Source: Roseiflexus sp. RS-1 (GTDB taxonomy: Bacteria > Chloroflexota > Chloroflexia > Chloroflexales > Roseiflexaceae). Taken from it: a stretch of 64,000 nucleotides of DNA. The position numbers and the translations under genes were made by a program. The stretch is from assembly GCF_000016665.1 (NCBI RefSeq), contig NC_009523.1, positions 2,852,001-2,916,000 on the forward strand, read 5' to 3'. Positions 26,529-34,731 of this stretch are shown piece by piece (positions within the stretch are counted from its first letter, which is position 1; each line of letters opens with the position of its first letter). The notes under the pieces were generated by a model. The model ran no database searches, was not told the DNA's origin, and saw only the letters and a program-made list of their open reading frames with translations.

Positions 26529-26855
26529 ATGAGGACTGACGACCTCTACGGATTTAAGCATGATAATCTGGAGGCGGCGCGGGTAGCAGTTGAGCGAGCA
26601 CTTGGTATCAGACTGGTCGCACACGAGAGCTTATATCTCGGTGGAGATTACTATCGCTTGGGAAGCATGTGTGAAGAGCACTTTATACTGCGGCGGAACA
26701 TTGATCTCCTTGACAACGAGCCAGCGGAACGAGAATTTCCTGAGACAGGTATCCTACTTTACGTGGAAGGGACTGAGCGATCGGAAGAGCTTGAGCAGAT
26801 ATTAACTACGAGGATTGCAGGACTAAGCCTGCTAAGAAGAAAGAAATTTGATTGA
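26529..26855 (+). CDS. Candidate immunity protein for the RHS nucleotidyltransferase toxin
   Basis: A 108-residue acidic cytosolic protein (MRTDDLYGFKHDNLEAARVA and onward) starting 41 nt after the RHS stop, with AGGAGG 5 nt before the ATG. Position, size and charge fit a cognate immunity protein; the family is not one I recognise. Its base composition is lower in GC than the core genes, as is the toxin tip before it, which suggests the pair moved in together. Confidence 0.65.
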   Translation: MRTDDLYGFKHDNLEAARVAVERALGIRLVAHESLYLGGDYYRLGSMCEEHFILRRNIDLLDNEPAEREFPETGILLYVEGTERSEELEQILTTRIAGLSLLRRKKFD

Positions 26856-27329
26856 AGCGTAGTCACAGGGCATGCAGGGTCGAAGACCTACCCGCCGTTC
26901 TTTGCACTACTAAGTTCGACCTTATCCATTCAGTAGACGAAAAACGGAAGGCAGGGCATACTTGACTGGAACCCAACCGCCAAGAAGGGATCAGCGATGC
27001 GCAACCTGCCACAGGCAAGGTTGAACACTCCTGGGAATGGCGCGCCCCACGCGATAACCGAAATAATGGTCTTTGAATAAATAATCCGGTATAGCCCGCA
27101 CAGGCGGGCTTCGCATTCCATAGCCGAGGGCTTGAGCCCGACGGCAAGAGGTGCATACCGGATTTATTTCTCAATCTCCATGAGCCCCACGGCAAGGGCG
27201 AATACTGGATTTATAGCAGTTCTCACATAGCCCGACGGCAGGAGGCGCATACCGGATTAAGTACTCAATCGTCAGGAATATCTGGATGCAGCCCGGCGCT
27301 TTGAAGAAATGATCCAGTAGGAGAGGCAG
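26856..27329. repeat. Intergenic stretch with palindromic repeats
   Basis: No gene is supported here. From 27068 it carries a REP-like unit (GGTCTTTGAATAAATAATCC, the palindrome around AGCCCGCACAGGCGGGCTT, ATAGCCGAGGGCTTGAGCCC) and then partial units with CCCCACGGC or CCCGACGGC. A lone TTATAGCAGTTCTCA end of the MITE-like family lies near 27211. Confidence 0.7.
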
Positions 27330-27827
27330 ATGGACAGGAAACCGCGCAAGAAGCGCATCAAGTATTCTGAAGGGCAATGGTTTGCTGTCCCTTTGAAGGA
27401 TGGAGGATATGCCCTGGGAGTCATCGTGCGGGGAAGTTACAAAACGAAAGGAGGCTTGGGCTATTTCTTTGGACCCCGGTATGAAAGCGTTCCGGATGAG
27501 CAAGAGACGTGGACCAAGCAGCCTTCGGATGCCGTGTTGATCGCCTGGTTTAGCGACCTGGGCATTACACGGGGGAAATGGCCGCTGATTCCCAGCACGT
27601 GTCCGTTCCGGCGAGAGGAGTGGCCGATACCCACATTCAAGCGGCTAGATGCGCTCAAGCCCGAAAAGGGATGGCTGGTAGAATATAGTCAAGACACTGA
27701 TGGCGTGCCAATCCCGGTGCGAGAGCGCTATTGCAATGCAATGGAACTATTGGACATACCTGATGACGGAGATTATGGCTATGAAGCGGTGGAGATTGTT
27801 TTGACCAAACGTCTCGCTGAAGGGTAG
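27330..27827 (+). CDS. Imm26-like immunity protein, orphan
   Basis: 165 residues starting MDRKPRKKRIKYSEGQWFAV with an AGGAGAGG box before the ATG. The opening (EGQWFAVPLKDGGYALGVIV) resembles the Imm26 family of polymorphic-toxin immunity proteins, whose members begin with a small beta barrel of this pattern. No toxin lies directly upstream, so it may be left from a lost toxin tip or protect against a neighbour's toxin. The assignment is by motif and context. Confidence 0.6.
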   Translation: MDRKPRKKRIKYSEGQWFAVPLKDGGYALGVIVRGSYKTKGGLGYFFGPRYESVPDEQETWTKQPSDAVLIAWFSDLGITRGKWPLIPSTCPFRREEWPIPTFKRLDALKPEKGWLVEYSQDTDGVPIPVRERYCNAMELLDIPDDGDYGYEAVEIVLTKRLAEG

Positions 27828-27839
27828 CCTCTCTCTTGC

Positions 27840-28073
27840 GTGCTCGATCAACGAACTCCCACACCTTCGGCGTACTGGGCAACGTTGACGATGGATGTGG
27901 GGGCAGTCATCCTGCCAGCGGCCATCGCTGAGCTCAAGCGACCGGGGCGGCAACGCATCCGCTTCGAGTTCAACGCCATTCCCGATGAGCTGGATCTGAT
28001 GCTGGCGGACCTGGCGGGGCGAGACAACCCGGACGTCGCGTGGGCGGAAGTGGCGATGGGGGAGGAGCCGTGA
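27840..28073 (+). CDS. Small hypothetical protein, possibly a gene fragment
   Basis: 77 codons from an ATG at 27840, with a plausible protein core (RIRFEFNAIPDELDLMLADL) but no convincing ribosome-binding site. It begins 12 nt after the Imm26-like gene and runs into RHS debris. It could be a short real protein or the 3' end of a broken gene. Confidence 0.35.
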   Translation: MLDQRTPTPSAYWATLTMDVGAVILPAAIAELKRPGRQRIRFEFNAIPDELDLMLADLAGRDNPDVAWAEVAMGEEP

Positions 28074-28223
28074 GCGGACGGGACCGCCATTCCAAACCGG
28101 TGGGCGCGGCCCGAGGCGGGGCGGACCGGAGACCGCCGCGTCCGCAGGCGCTGGTGGCGGCGGACGGGTCGGAGCAGCGCGCAGCCGCCGCGCGCCGGTC
28201 GGCGCAGCGACCGGGGAACGCGG

Positions 28224-28440
28224 CATCTCTTCAGCGACCACCTGGGGAGTGTGAGCGCAGTTCCCGGTACTCAGTATCTCAGTTCTCGGTTCTCAGTTCT
28301 CGGTTCTCAGTTCTTGGTTCTCGGGTTTCACCGGGCAGCGACTTGATGCGACGGGATTATTGGAGTATCATGCCCGGTACGATGATCCGGCGCCTGGACG
28401 GTTCAGCGCACCCGAGAGCATCGTTCCTGGCGCATGGCGC
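28224..28440 (+). pseudogene. RHS core remnant interrupted by a heptamer tract
   Basis: At 28224-28260 the sequence encodes HLFSDHLGSVSA, matching YLFSDHLGSVSA in the RHS protein at 24823. It breaks off at that point into simple repeats (28261-28326). It then resumes in another frame with FTGQRLDATGLLEYHARYDD and onward to SIVPGA. About 50 codons of the core are replaced by the repeat. Nothing here can make a complete RHS protein. Confidence 0.75.
28261..28326 (+). repeat. Heptamer tract inside RHS remnant
   Basis: Variants of GGTTCTC and AGTTCTC/AGTTCTT with a 7-nt period. It is the same family as the tract at 17621-17727 and the one at 32532-32588. Confidence 0.85.
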
Positions 28441-28653
28441 CGACCGCTGCGCCGCACAACGCGGCGCGCTGATCCCCGGCGCGAGCGCGGGGACGACGGC
28501 GGGAAAGCGTGCAGCGCGATACGGCAACGAGGCGGCGGGTTGGACGGTCAGATGCGATCAGCGATGTCGCTCCAAATCTTGCCTCCGCTCACCACGGCAT
28601 GCCAATCCGGCGCTTTCAGGATAGATAGAAGACCCGGACAAAGGAGGTCGATA

Positions 28654-28908
28654 GTGGCGCTGACGGAACCACCCCTGACGGATCTGGTGCAGACGCTTCC
28701 GCCTGAGCTGCAACAGCGGGTGCGTCTCTATATCGCCGCCCTGCTGCGCGAGTATGCCCTCCCTTCCAGCCAACCTCTGCGGCAGGACTGGGCTGGCGCT
28801 TTGCGTGATCTGCGCGACCAGACGACGGCGCTGGAATTGCAACACCAGGCAACGGCGTGGATGATCGCAGGCGCTATGCACCACGCCAATGACCATGTAT
28901 CTGATTGA
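28654..28908 (+). CDS. Antitoxin candidate of PIN toxin-antitoxin pair 1
   Basis: 84 residues from a GTG at 28654 with a strong AAGGAGG box 6 nt upstream. It opens MALTEPPLTDLVQTLPPELQ and continues with an amphipathic helix and RQDWAGALRDLRDQTTALEL. This is the layout of small antitoxins with a helical DNA-binding or toxin-binding body. It overlaps the PIN gene by about 20 nt, so the two are coupled. The antitoxin role is inferred from context. Confidence 0.7.
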   Translation: MALTEPPLTDLVQTLPPELQQRVRLYIAALLREYALPSSQPLRQDWAGALRDLRDQTTALELQHQATAWMIAGAMHHANDHVSD

Positions 28909-29323
28909 TACGAACATCTGGCTTGAGCGCCTCCTGGATCAGGATCGATCCGCTGAGGTACAGCGTTTGCTCGCTGCGCTGCCGTCTCGTCATCTGGCGC
29001 TATCCCATTTCTCGCTCCACTCTATCAGCGTCATTCTGGGTCGGTACCGGCGACCTGACGCCCTGATACAGTTCATCGACGACCTGTTCATCACCGGCGA
29101 TGTCCACCTGGTGACTGTGCCGCCAGAGTCGTTTGGCCGCATTGTCGACGCAATGACCAGCCACCATCTTGATTTTGACGATGCCTATCAATACGTTGCG
29201 ACCCGTCTGATCAGTGGCGAACTGGTCAGTTTCGACGCCGATTTTGATCGCTCCGATCTTCGGCGGCTGACGCCAGCGACGGTGTTCGCGCGTCTGACGG
29301 CGTCCGACACACCGCCTGCATAG
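28889..29323 (+). CDS. PIN-domain ribonuclease toxin (VapC-like), pair 1
   Basis: Mg-dependent RNase of the PIN family. The 144 residues show the acidic active-site residues in YLIDTNIWLERL at the N-terminus, in LDFDDAYQYVA near residue 95, and in SFDADFDRS near 115. ATG codons at 28889 and 28895 are both in frame; the second gives the more usual start MYLIDTN. It lies within the RHS debris region, as toxin-antitoxin pairs often do in repeat-rich islands. Confidence 0.85.
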   Translation: MTMYLIDTNIWLERLLDQDRSAEVQRLLAALPSRHLALSHFSLHSISVILGRYRRPDALIQFIDDLFITGDVHLVTVPPESFGRIVDAMTSHHLDFDDAYQYVATRLISGELVSFDADFDRSDLRRLTPATVFARLTASDTPPA

Positions 29324-29453
29324 CATACTCAGCGATGAGGGCGCAATGGAACGGTCGCCTGGAAGCGACGGGTGTGCGTTGCGTCGATCCCGCGCCAGAA
29401 CGGAATCCGCGCCGGTTGGGGGAGCGCACTGGAGATATGGGATATCTTGAACA

Positions 29454-29862
29454 ATGAGTCAGGCAAAACTTTCCACCCAGGAAGTATGCCAGGCGCTTAT
29501 GCGAGAAGTCCGTGAAGCTATCCACGGGAACACCCAACGCCAGGTTGATGTTCTGCAGTATGACGCCCGGGATCGGCTCGAGTCCGACAGTGGCAAGCAT
29601 ATCCTGGCTCTCGCGGGACTGCCGTTTACTGAGCAACAACTGACTGCGCTGGAAGCCGCCTTTCGAGAAGCGCAGGAAGATGTGATCGGATGGTTGTTCG
29701 CGCTCATAGATGGCAGCCGTCAACCTCCGGGATGGGCCAGTCGCGCTCCGACTGATAAAGAGAGATACGGGCACAGTCATTGGCCCGGAAATGCTCAAGT
29801 GGGAGTTTGGACTGGCGCTGGCAGCCTATCGCGCCCAATTGGACCAGGGTACGAGCGCCTGA
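29454..29862 (+). pseudogene. Unknown small protein gene with probable frameshift
   Basis: From an ATG at 29454 a soluble helical protein runs for about 100 codons (MSQAKLSTQEVCQALMREVR and onward). It then turns into low-quality sequence that runs into an RHS remnant. From about 29761 a second frame carries a convincing continuation, TGTVIGPEMLKWEFGLALAA, ending YRAQLDQGTSA with TGA at 29862. A single-base change between about 29740 and 29775 would join them into one protein of about 135 residues. I do not recognise the family. Confidence 0.5.
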
Positions 29863-29884
29863 CCGGACCAAACGCCGAACACAC

Positions 29885-30745
29885 TGTAGTGCGCCGGAGC
29901 GCATCATTCCCGGCGCAGGGGCGCTGACCGCTGCGCCGCACGACGCGGTCGCGTAGCCAGCGTGGGCGCAGGGCGGCGGCGCGCCAACCACGCCGCAGGA
30001 GCTCAACCGATACGCATATGCGCAGAACGCCCCCCTGCGCTGCACCGACCCGACGGGGCGCTGGATCGAGCGCGCGGTTGATATCGCATGCATCGCCTAC
30101 GATATCTGGGACATTCGCCAGAACGGGCTGACGTGGGACAATGGGCTGGCGCTGGCGGCGGATGTGGGCGGCCTGCTCCTGCCGGGGCTGACCGGCGGCG
30201 GGATGCTGGTACGGGCGGTTGCTCGTGGGAATAAGGCGTTAGATGCGGCGCGGGGTATTCACACGGCAGTCAATGCGGCCCCGGCAGCCAATCTGGCTGA
30301 TAACATCCATGCTGCCGGTCAGCTTCGCTATCTACGCCATGCAGACCCTGTCGCTCTCGAGACGCTCATGGGTCTGGGGACGCGGAACGGCGATCAAATC
30401 TTCGATATTTTGAGCTCGGCTGGCAGTGATGCTGTTATGCGAGGAATAACTGACCGTGTCGGGAATCAGATTATGCTCCTGGCGGGAAACCGCAACAAAG
30501 GTTTGAGGCACATCCTCGGCCGCCGCCTGACCGGAGATATTCCTGGAGGATATCCTACTTGCTTCTCGAAGAAAATAAAGGTTGGCGACGTGGTTGACTT
30601 GATAGCCCAAACAGTCCAGAATGGGGAACGAGTATTGGACGAGACACGTGGCAACTGGGTCTATCGATGGCGCTATGAGACCTGGGGGTGGATAACCGTT
30701 GTGGTCAATCAGGCAGGGGAGGTGGTCAGTGCGTATCCCAAGTAG
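29885..30745 (+). pseudogene. RHS tip fragment with BECR-like toxin domain
   Basis: RHS core traces appear at 29890 (SAPERIIPG) and from 29999 in one frame as ELNRYAYAQNAPLRCTDPTG, the shell boundary. That frame is open from 29957 to 30745 and continues through a hydrophobic pre-toxin part (VGGLLLPGLTGGGMLVRAVA). The final domain has LRHILGRRLTGD, CFSKKIKVGDVVDLIAQTV and ends ITVVVNQAGEVVSAYPK. That ending is typical of BECR-fold RNase toxins. There is no ATG and no shell, only a possible internal GTG at 30164, so it looks like a displaced orphan toxin tip. Confidence 0.6.
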
Positions 30746-31283
30746 ACCACTCAGGACATTCACCGGGCCCTTTCAGGACATCCGGCTGGATTTCACACCG
30801 GAGCCGCCGTTGACGGAACAGGAGCGCTCTCACTACAGTCAGAACTATCCGACGACGCTAGCCTATCTCCACGTTTACCTGGGCGAGGAGGATGCAACCG
30901 AACTCCTTCCATCAGGTTACCTGTTATGGATATTGGACGGCCTGCTTCATGGAGTCGCTGATCTGGTAACTGGTCGGTCTGCAACAGCTACAAGCGATTG
31001 GGGGAGCGACCCATGGCAATTCGATCTGCGAGGCGATCCCGCGCACAATCGCGTTTATATCACCCTGCACGTGCCTGGGCGATGGGTGGCGATGCGCGAT
31101 GTATTCGCGCCCTTGGACCGGTTCGGAGAGGAAGTGATCCGCTTGGCCCAGAAGTGGGAGAAGTACCTGCATAGTCTCTACCATGAGGAAATGATCGATC
31201 CGGAGTGGGGCAAGGACTACCGCCTGTTTCAGCAGCACTTGAAGCGGGCGCAACACGCACTGCGAAGCTATAAAGGGCGTTAA
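30729..31283 (+). CDS. Candidate immunity protein for the RHS tip fragment
   Basis: 184 residues from a GTG at 30729 (reading MRIPSRPLRTFTGPFQ) with GGGGAGG 6 nt upstream. The start overlaps the end of the toxin frame by 17 nt, the tight coupling expected of a toxin-immunity pair. The protein is soluble and Trp/Tyr/Leu-rich (GYLLWILDGLLHGVADLV). No family recognised. A GTG further upstream at 30699 lacks a ribosome-binding site. Confidence 0.65.
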   Translation: MRIPSRPLRTFTGPFQDIRLDFTPEPPLTEQERSHYSQNYPTTLAYLHVYLGEEDATELLPSGYLLWILDGLLHGVADLVTGRSATATSDWGSDPWQFDLRGDPAHNRVYITLHVPGRWVAMRDVFAPLDRFGEEVIRLAQKWEKYLHSLYHEEMIDPEWGKDYRLFQQHLKRAQHALRSYKGR

Positions 31284-31599
31284 CCACGATACTGAACCAC
31301 GATATCATAGTGTGAAGGGAACGGACTTCATCCAGCACCATAACAACCGCATAGAGCGCCCCTCTCTGTGGCGCCGCTCCTGAGCTTCACGGTGGAACGG
31401 CTGGTGAAGGGCTACTGGGGGGGAGTGTTCGGATCAGCGCCAGCACCCACCACAATCGGCAGCAGATTCGGAACTATCAACTCGATGGCGCCTGAGGCGA
31501 CTCGGACGACGCGCGGTTTGTCCGGAACAGCGATCATGACGTACAATACACGCACACAAACGCAAGCCAACCTGTGCATCTGCGCACCACGAGGCACGT
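31284..31599. other. Gap without supported gene between immunity and antitoxin genes
   Basis: Short open frames exist but none has a ribosome-binding site or protein-like composition. GAGGCACGT directly precedes the next start at 31600. I see nothing else that I can name. Confidence 0.4.
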
Positions 31600-31854
31600 A
31601 TGGATACGGCAATTTTCCTGCCCCTCGACGAAAGCCAGGTGATCGCGCTGGCGCGTCAATTAACGCCTGCCGGGAAACGAGCGCTGCTGCGGACGCTGCT
31701 CCCCGATCTCGACGAACTCGACCGCCTGGTCGAGTATGGCAATCAACGCATCCGTCAGTTAGCCGCTCAACGTGGACTGGACTGGGAGACGCTCTCTGAA
31801 GACGAGCGTATGCGCCTCGTCGACGACCTGAAGCACGACGACGTCCGTGGCTGA
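31600..31854 (+). CDS. Antitoxin candidate of PIN toxin-antitoxin pair 2
   Basis: 84 residues, MDTAIFLPLDESQVIALARQ, then a long charged helix (GNQRIRQLAAQRGLDWETLS) and an acidic tail. It overlaps the downstream PIN gene by 8 nt. Size, charge and coupling fit an antitoxin; the family is not certain. It is not similar to the antitoxin of pair 1. Confidence 0.7.
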   Translation: MDTAIFLPLDESQVIALARQLTPAGKRALLRTLLPDLDELDRLVEYGNQRIRQLAAQRGLDWETLSEDERMRLVDDLKHDDVRG

Positions 31855-32284
31855 GAAAGTCGTCTTCGATGCCAACATTCGATTGACCGCCGTGCTGTGG
31901 CGCGGCGCCGCCTACAAATGCTGGCTGGCGGCGCGGGCAGGGCTGGTCGAACTGGTCTATTGCCGGGAAATGATCACCAAGTTTTTGGAGCAGCTCTCGG
32001 TCAAGTTCGGTTTTTCGGTTGACCAGGTGCGCGCAGCCGTGCATGAGTTCTGCCGCTTCGGGCAAGCGGTGGCAATTACTGGCACGCTCCACGTCGTGGA
32101 CAGCGATCCCGATGATATCTTCATCGAATGCGCCCTGGTCGCTGGTGCGCCGATCATCGTGTCTGGCGATCGCCACTTGCTTGAATTGTCAGGATATCAG
32201 CACATTCGGATTCTCACGCCGGGTATGTTTCTCGCGTGGCTACGCGACCCGGCGTCATTGGAAGAAGCGAGGAAGAACGAGTAG
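31847..32284 (+). CDS. PIN-domain toxin (COG1569-type), pair 2
   Basis: A 145-residue PIN RNase starting with GTG (MAEKVVFDANIRLTAVLWRG). Active-site acids are in VVFDANI, in VDSDPDDIFIECALVAGA, and in VSGDRHLLELSG, the arrangement of the 'putative toxin component, PIN family' group, which is distinct from the VapC-like protein of pair 1. RHS debris follows its stop. Confidence 0.87.
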   Translation: MAEKVVFDANIRLTAVLWRGAAYKCWLAARAGLVELVYCREMITKFLEQLSVKFGFSVDQVRAAVHEFCRFGQAVAITGTLHVVDSDPDDIFIECALVAGAPIIVSGDRHLLELSGYQHIRILTPGMFLAWLRDPASLEEARKNE

Positions 32285-32588
32285 ACCCCTATTCGGATCA
32301 CCGCAAGCGCCGCCCTGACCTGACTTCCACCTGCGCGCCGACGTCCAACCTAACCCTACCCCACTGCCGCGTGCACGCCGACGCCGACTCCCACCGCCCC
32401 GCCCTCCCCAACGCCTGCGGCGGTCGCCCCGCCGACGCTGAGCGAGACGTATGCCTGCGACCGGCCGGGGAACGGGCGCGGCACACGACACGCGGCGTCG
32501 TCATCCGGCGACCATCTGGGGAGCGTGCACGATTCCCGGTGCTCAGTTCTCGGTTCCCAGTTCCCGGTTCCCAGTTCCCGGTTCCCGG
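32285..32588 (+). pseudogene. RHS remnant ending in a heptamer tract
   Basis: A Pro/Thr-rich coding-like stretch precedes TLSETYACDRPGNG (about 32435-32475), a decayed YD-repeat motif. At about 32510-32530 GDHLGSVH matches the RHS core SDHLGSVS. Directly after it, 32532-32588 is a tract of GGTTCCC/AGTTCCC heptamers. The junction codon is the same as in the remnant at 28224. Confidence 0.65.
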
Positions 32589-32659
32589 CCAGTGTGCAAC
32601 CGCTTATGCCTGCATCCTGCACGTCCTGGGTGCGAGCATGAGTTGTCAGGCAGCCGTCC

Positions 32660-33245
32660 GCCGCCCCGCCCGACGCTCAAACGTCGGGCTGAAAGCACGA
32701 AGGGCGCTGCCGCGCCCGCGCTGGTGTGTGCAGATGCGCTCAGGCAGCCGTCCGCCGCTCTGCCCGACGCTCATGCATTGCAAGCATTCAGTCCGGTAGA
32801 GCCCGCGCAGGCGGGCTTCGCAGCGCATTGCCGAGGGCTGATGGTCTTTGAAGAAATAATCCGCTCTAGCCCGCACAGGCGGGCTTCGCCCTGGATAGCC
32901 GAGGGCTTGAGCCCGACGGCAAGAGGCGCATATCGGATTAAATGCTCAATCTCCATGATCCCGACGGCAACGGCGAATACCGGTTTATATTCTCAATCTC
33001 CATAAGCGTTGGGCTGAAAGCACGACGGGCGCTGCCGCGCCCGCGCTGGTGTGTGCGGATGCTCCGCGCCAGCCCCGCGTCAGCGGGGCGTCGTGCGCTC
33101 AGCGCGGGCGTGAACGTCCGCGCGGGCGTGGCGCGCCCTGGTGGATGCGCAGGCTGCAGAACCAGCCCCACCGCCCCGCCCGACGCTGAACCGGCAGGCT
33201 GATAGCACAAAGGGCGCTGCCGCGCCCGCACGCTGGGGGATGTGC
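32660..33245. repeat. Repeat cluster: three copies of a 65-bp unit plus REP-like units
   Basis: A unit centred on GGGCGCTGCCGCGCCCGC, preceded by GGGCTGAAAGCACGA and usually followed by CTGGTGTGTGC, occurs near 32680-32740, 33008-33070 and 33190-33243. Between the first two are REP-like units (AGCCCGCGCAGGCGGGCTT near 32799, and a variant near 32869) followed by CCCGACGGCAAGAGGCGCAT. No gene is supported between 32589 and 33363. Confidence 0.8.
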
Positions 33246-33302
33246 ATACGGAGCGCTCAACTTCTTGTCAATGCATGACTGCACCCGCACGTCCTGTCCC
33301 AC

Positions 33303-33331
33303 TTGCTCTATGAGACGGCGCATGCTAGAAT
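33303..33331 (+). promoter_or_regulatory. Promoter-like site for hflX
   Basis: TTGCTC (33303-33308), a 17-nt spacer and TAGAAT (33326-33331) lie 32 nt upstream of the hflX ATG. Confidence 0.5.
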
Positions 33332-33363
33332 AACCTTGCTGGTAACATATATTCATAAGGAGC

Positions 33364-34728
33364 ATGGCGATCAGAGACGATCAGACGACTCCCAACGGCG
33401 GGCGCCGTCTTCACGAAACTCGCCCGCCCCGTGAACGCGCTTTTCTCGTCGGTGTGGAATTGACCGGCGGCCGAAGCGCATGGAAGGCTGAAGACTCGCT
33501 TCAGGAACTCGCTCTGCTGGCTGATACCGCCGGTCTTGACGTGGTTGGCAGCACGTATCAGCGGCTCAAGCATCCCTTCCCGCGTTATTTCATCGGTCCT
33601 GGCAAGATCGAGGAAATTGCAGCGCTGCGCGATACGTTGCAGTACGATCTGGTCGTGTTCGACGATGAGTTGACGCCGGGGCAGGCGCGCAATGTCGAAG
33701 ACGCATTGCAGACGCGGGTGCTGGATCGGACCGGACTGATCCTCGATATTTTCGCGCGCCACGCGCAGACCCACGAAGGGCGCGTGCAGGTCGAACTGGC
33801 GCAGTACCGCTACCTGTTGCCGCGCCTGAGACGCCAGTGGACGCACCTGGAGCGTCAGGCTGGCGGTGGCGGCAGTTCCGCTGGTGGCGTGGTTGGTCTG
33901 CGTGGTCCGGGCGAGACGCAACTCGAAGTCGACCGGCGCCTGATCGCGCGCCGCATCCAGTGGCTCGAACAGCAGATCGAGGAAGTTCACCGGCACCGTG
34001 AAGTGTATCGTGAACGTCGTCGTCAGAGCGGCATCCCGGTGATCGCTATCGTCGGGTACACCAACGCCGGGAAATCGACATTGCTCAATGCTCTGTCGGG
34101 CGCCAATGTGCGCGCTGAGGACCGGTTATTCGCCACACTCGACCCGACAACCCGGCAGGTGACGCTCCCTGGCGGGCAGCAGGCGTTGCTGACCGATACC
34201 GTTGGCTTCATTCAGAAACTCCCGACGCAACTGGTTGCCGCATTCCGCGCGACCCTCGAAGAGATCCGTGAGGCGGACGTGTTGCTGCACGTGCTCGACA
34301 TCACCCATCCGAACGCGGCGCAGCAGACGCAGACGGTGCTCGATACGCTGCGCGATCTCCACGTTGAGGATCGCCCGATCATCACCGTCCTCAACAAAGT
34401 TGACCTCATGGCGGGCATGAATGAGGTTGAGACGGAAAGAGTCGCCGAAGCACTCGGCATGCCGGATGACTACGTGGCGGTATCAGCGCGTAAAGGTTGG
34501 GGGCTTGACACATTACTCAGCCGGATCGAGCAGACGCTGAGTGAACGAATGATGCCGCTGACGGCGTTCATTCCATACCGGCGCAATGATCTGGTATCAC
34601 TCTGGCACATGCGCGGCGTGATCGATGAGGAGCGGTACGAAGCGGAAGGGACGCTGATTGCCGGTCGTCTCCCGGTCGAACTGTTGCGCTGGTTCGAGCC
34701 GTTCTCGAAGCCGGTTTTTGCTGCATAG
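33364..34728 (+). CDS. hflX: Ribosome-associated GTPase HflX
   Basis: GTPase that binds and splits stalled ribosomes, notably after heat stress. The 454 residues show the HflX N-terminal domain (FPRYFIGPGKIEEIA and the glycine-rich QAGGGGSSAGGVVGLRGPGE before the G domain). The G domain starts near residue 230 with GYTNAGKST, then DTVGFIQKLP and NKVD. AAGGAG is very close to the ATG at 33364, so translation might begin slightly downstream, but no better start is visible. The hydrolase gene follows after 3 nt. Confidence 0.95.
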   Translation: MAIRDDQTTPNGGRRLHETRPPRERAFLVGVELTGGRSAWKAEDSLQELALLADTAGLDVVGSTYQRLKHPFPRYFIGPGKIEEIAALRDTLQYDLVVFDDELTPGQARNVEDALQTRVLDRTGLILDIFARHAQTHEGRVQVELAQYRYLLPRLRRQWTHLERQAGGGGSSAGGVVGLRGPGETQLEVDRRLIARRIQWLEQQIEEVHRHREVYRERRRQSGIPVIAIVGYTNAGKSTLLNALSGANVRAEDRLFATLDPTTRQVTLPGGQQALLTDTVGFIQKLPTQLVAAFRATLEEIREADVLLHVLDITHPNAAQQTQTVLDTLRDLHVEDRPIITVLNKVDLMAGMNEVETERVAEALGMPDDYVAVSARKGWGLDTLLSRIEQTLSERMMPLTAFIPYRRNDLVSLWHMRGVIDEERYEAEGTLIAGRLPVELLRWFEPFSKPVFAA

Positions 34729-34731
34729 CCG

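Noticed and set aside
30164-30745. The RHS tip fragment as an independent intact gene starting at GTG 30164
   Set aside because: The same frame extends upstream through the RHS boundary motif and no ribosome-binding site precedes 30164, so it is better read as a fragment of a larger gene.
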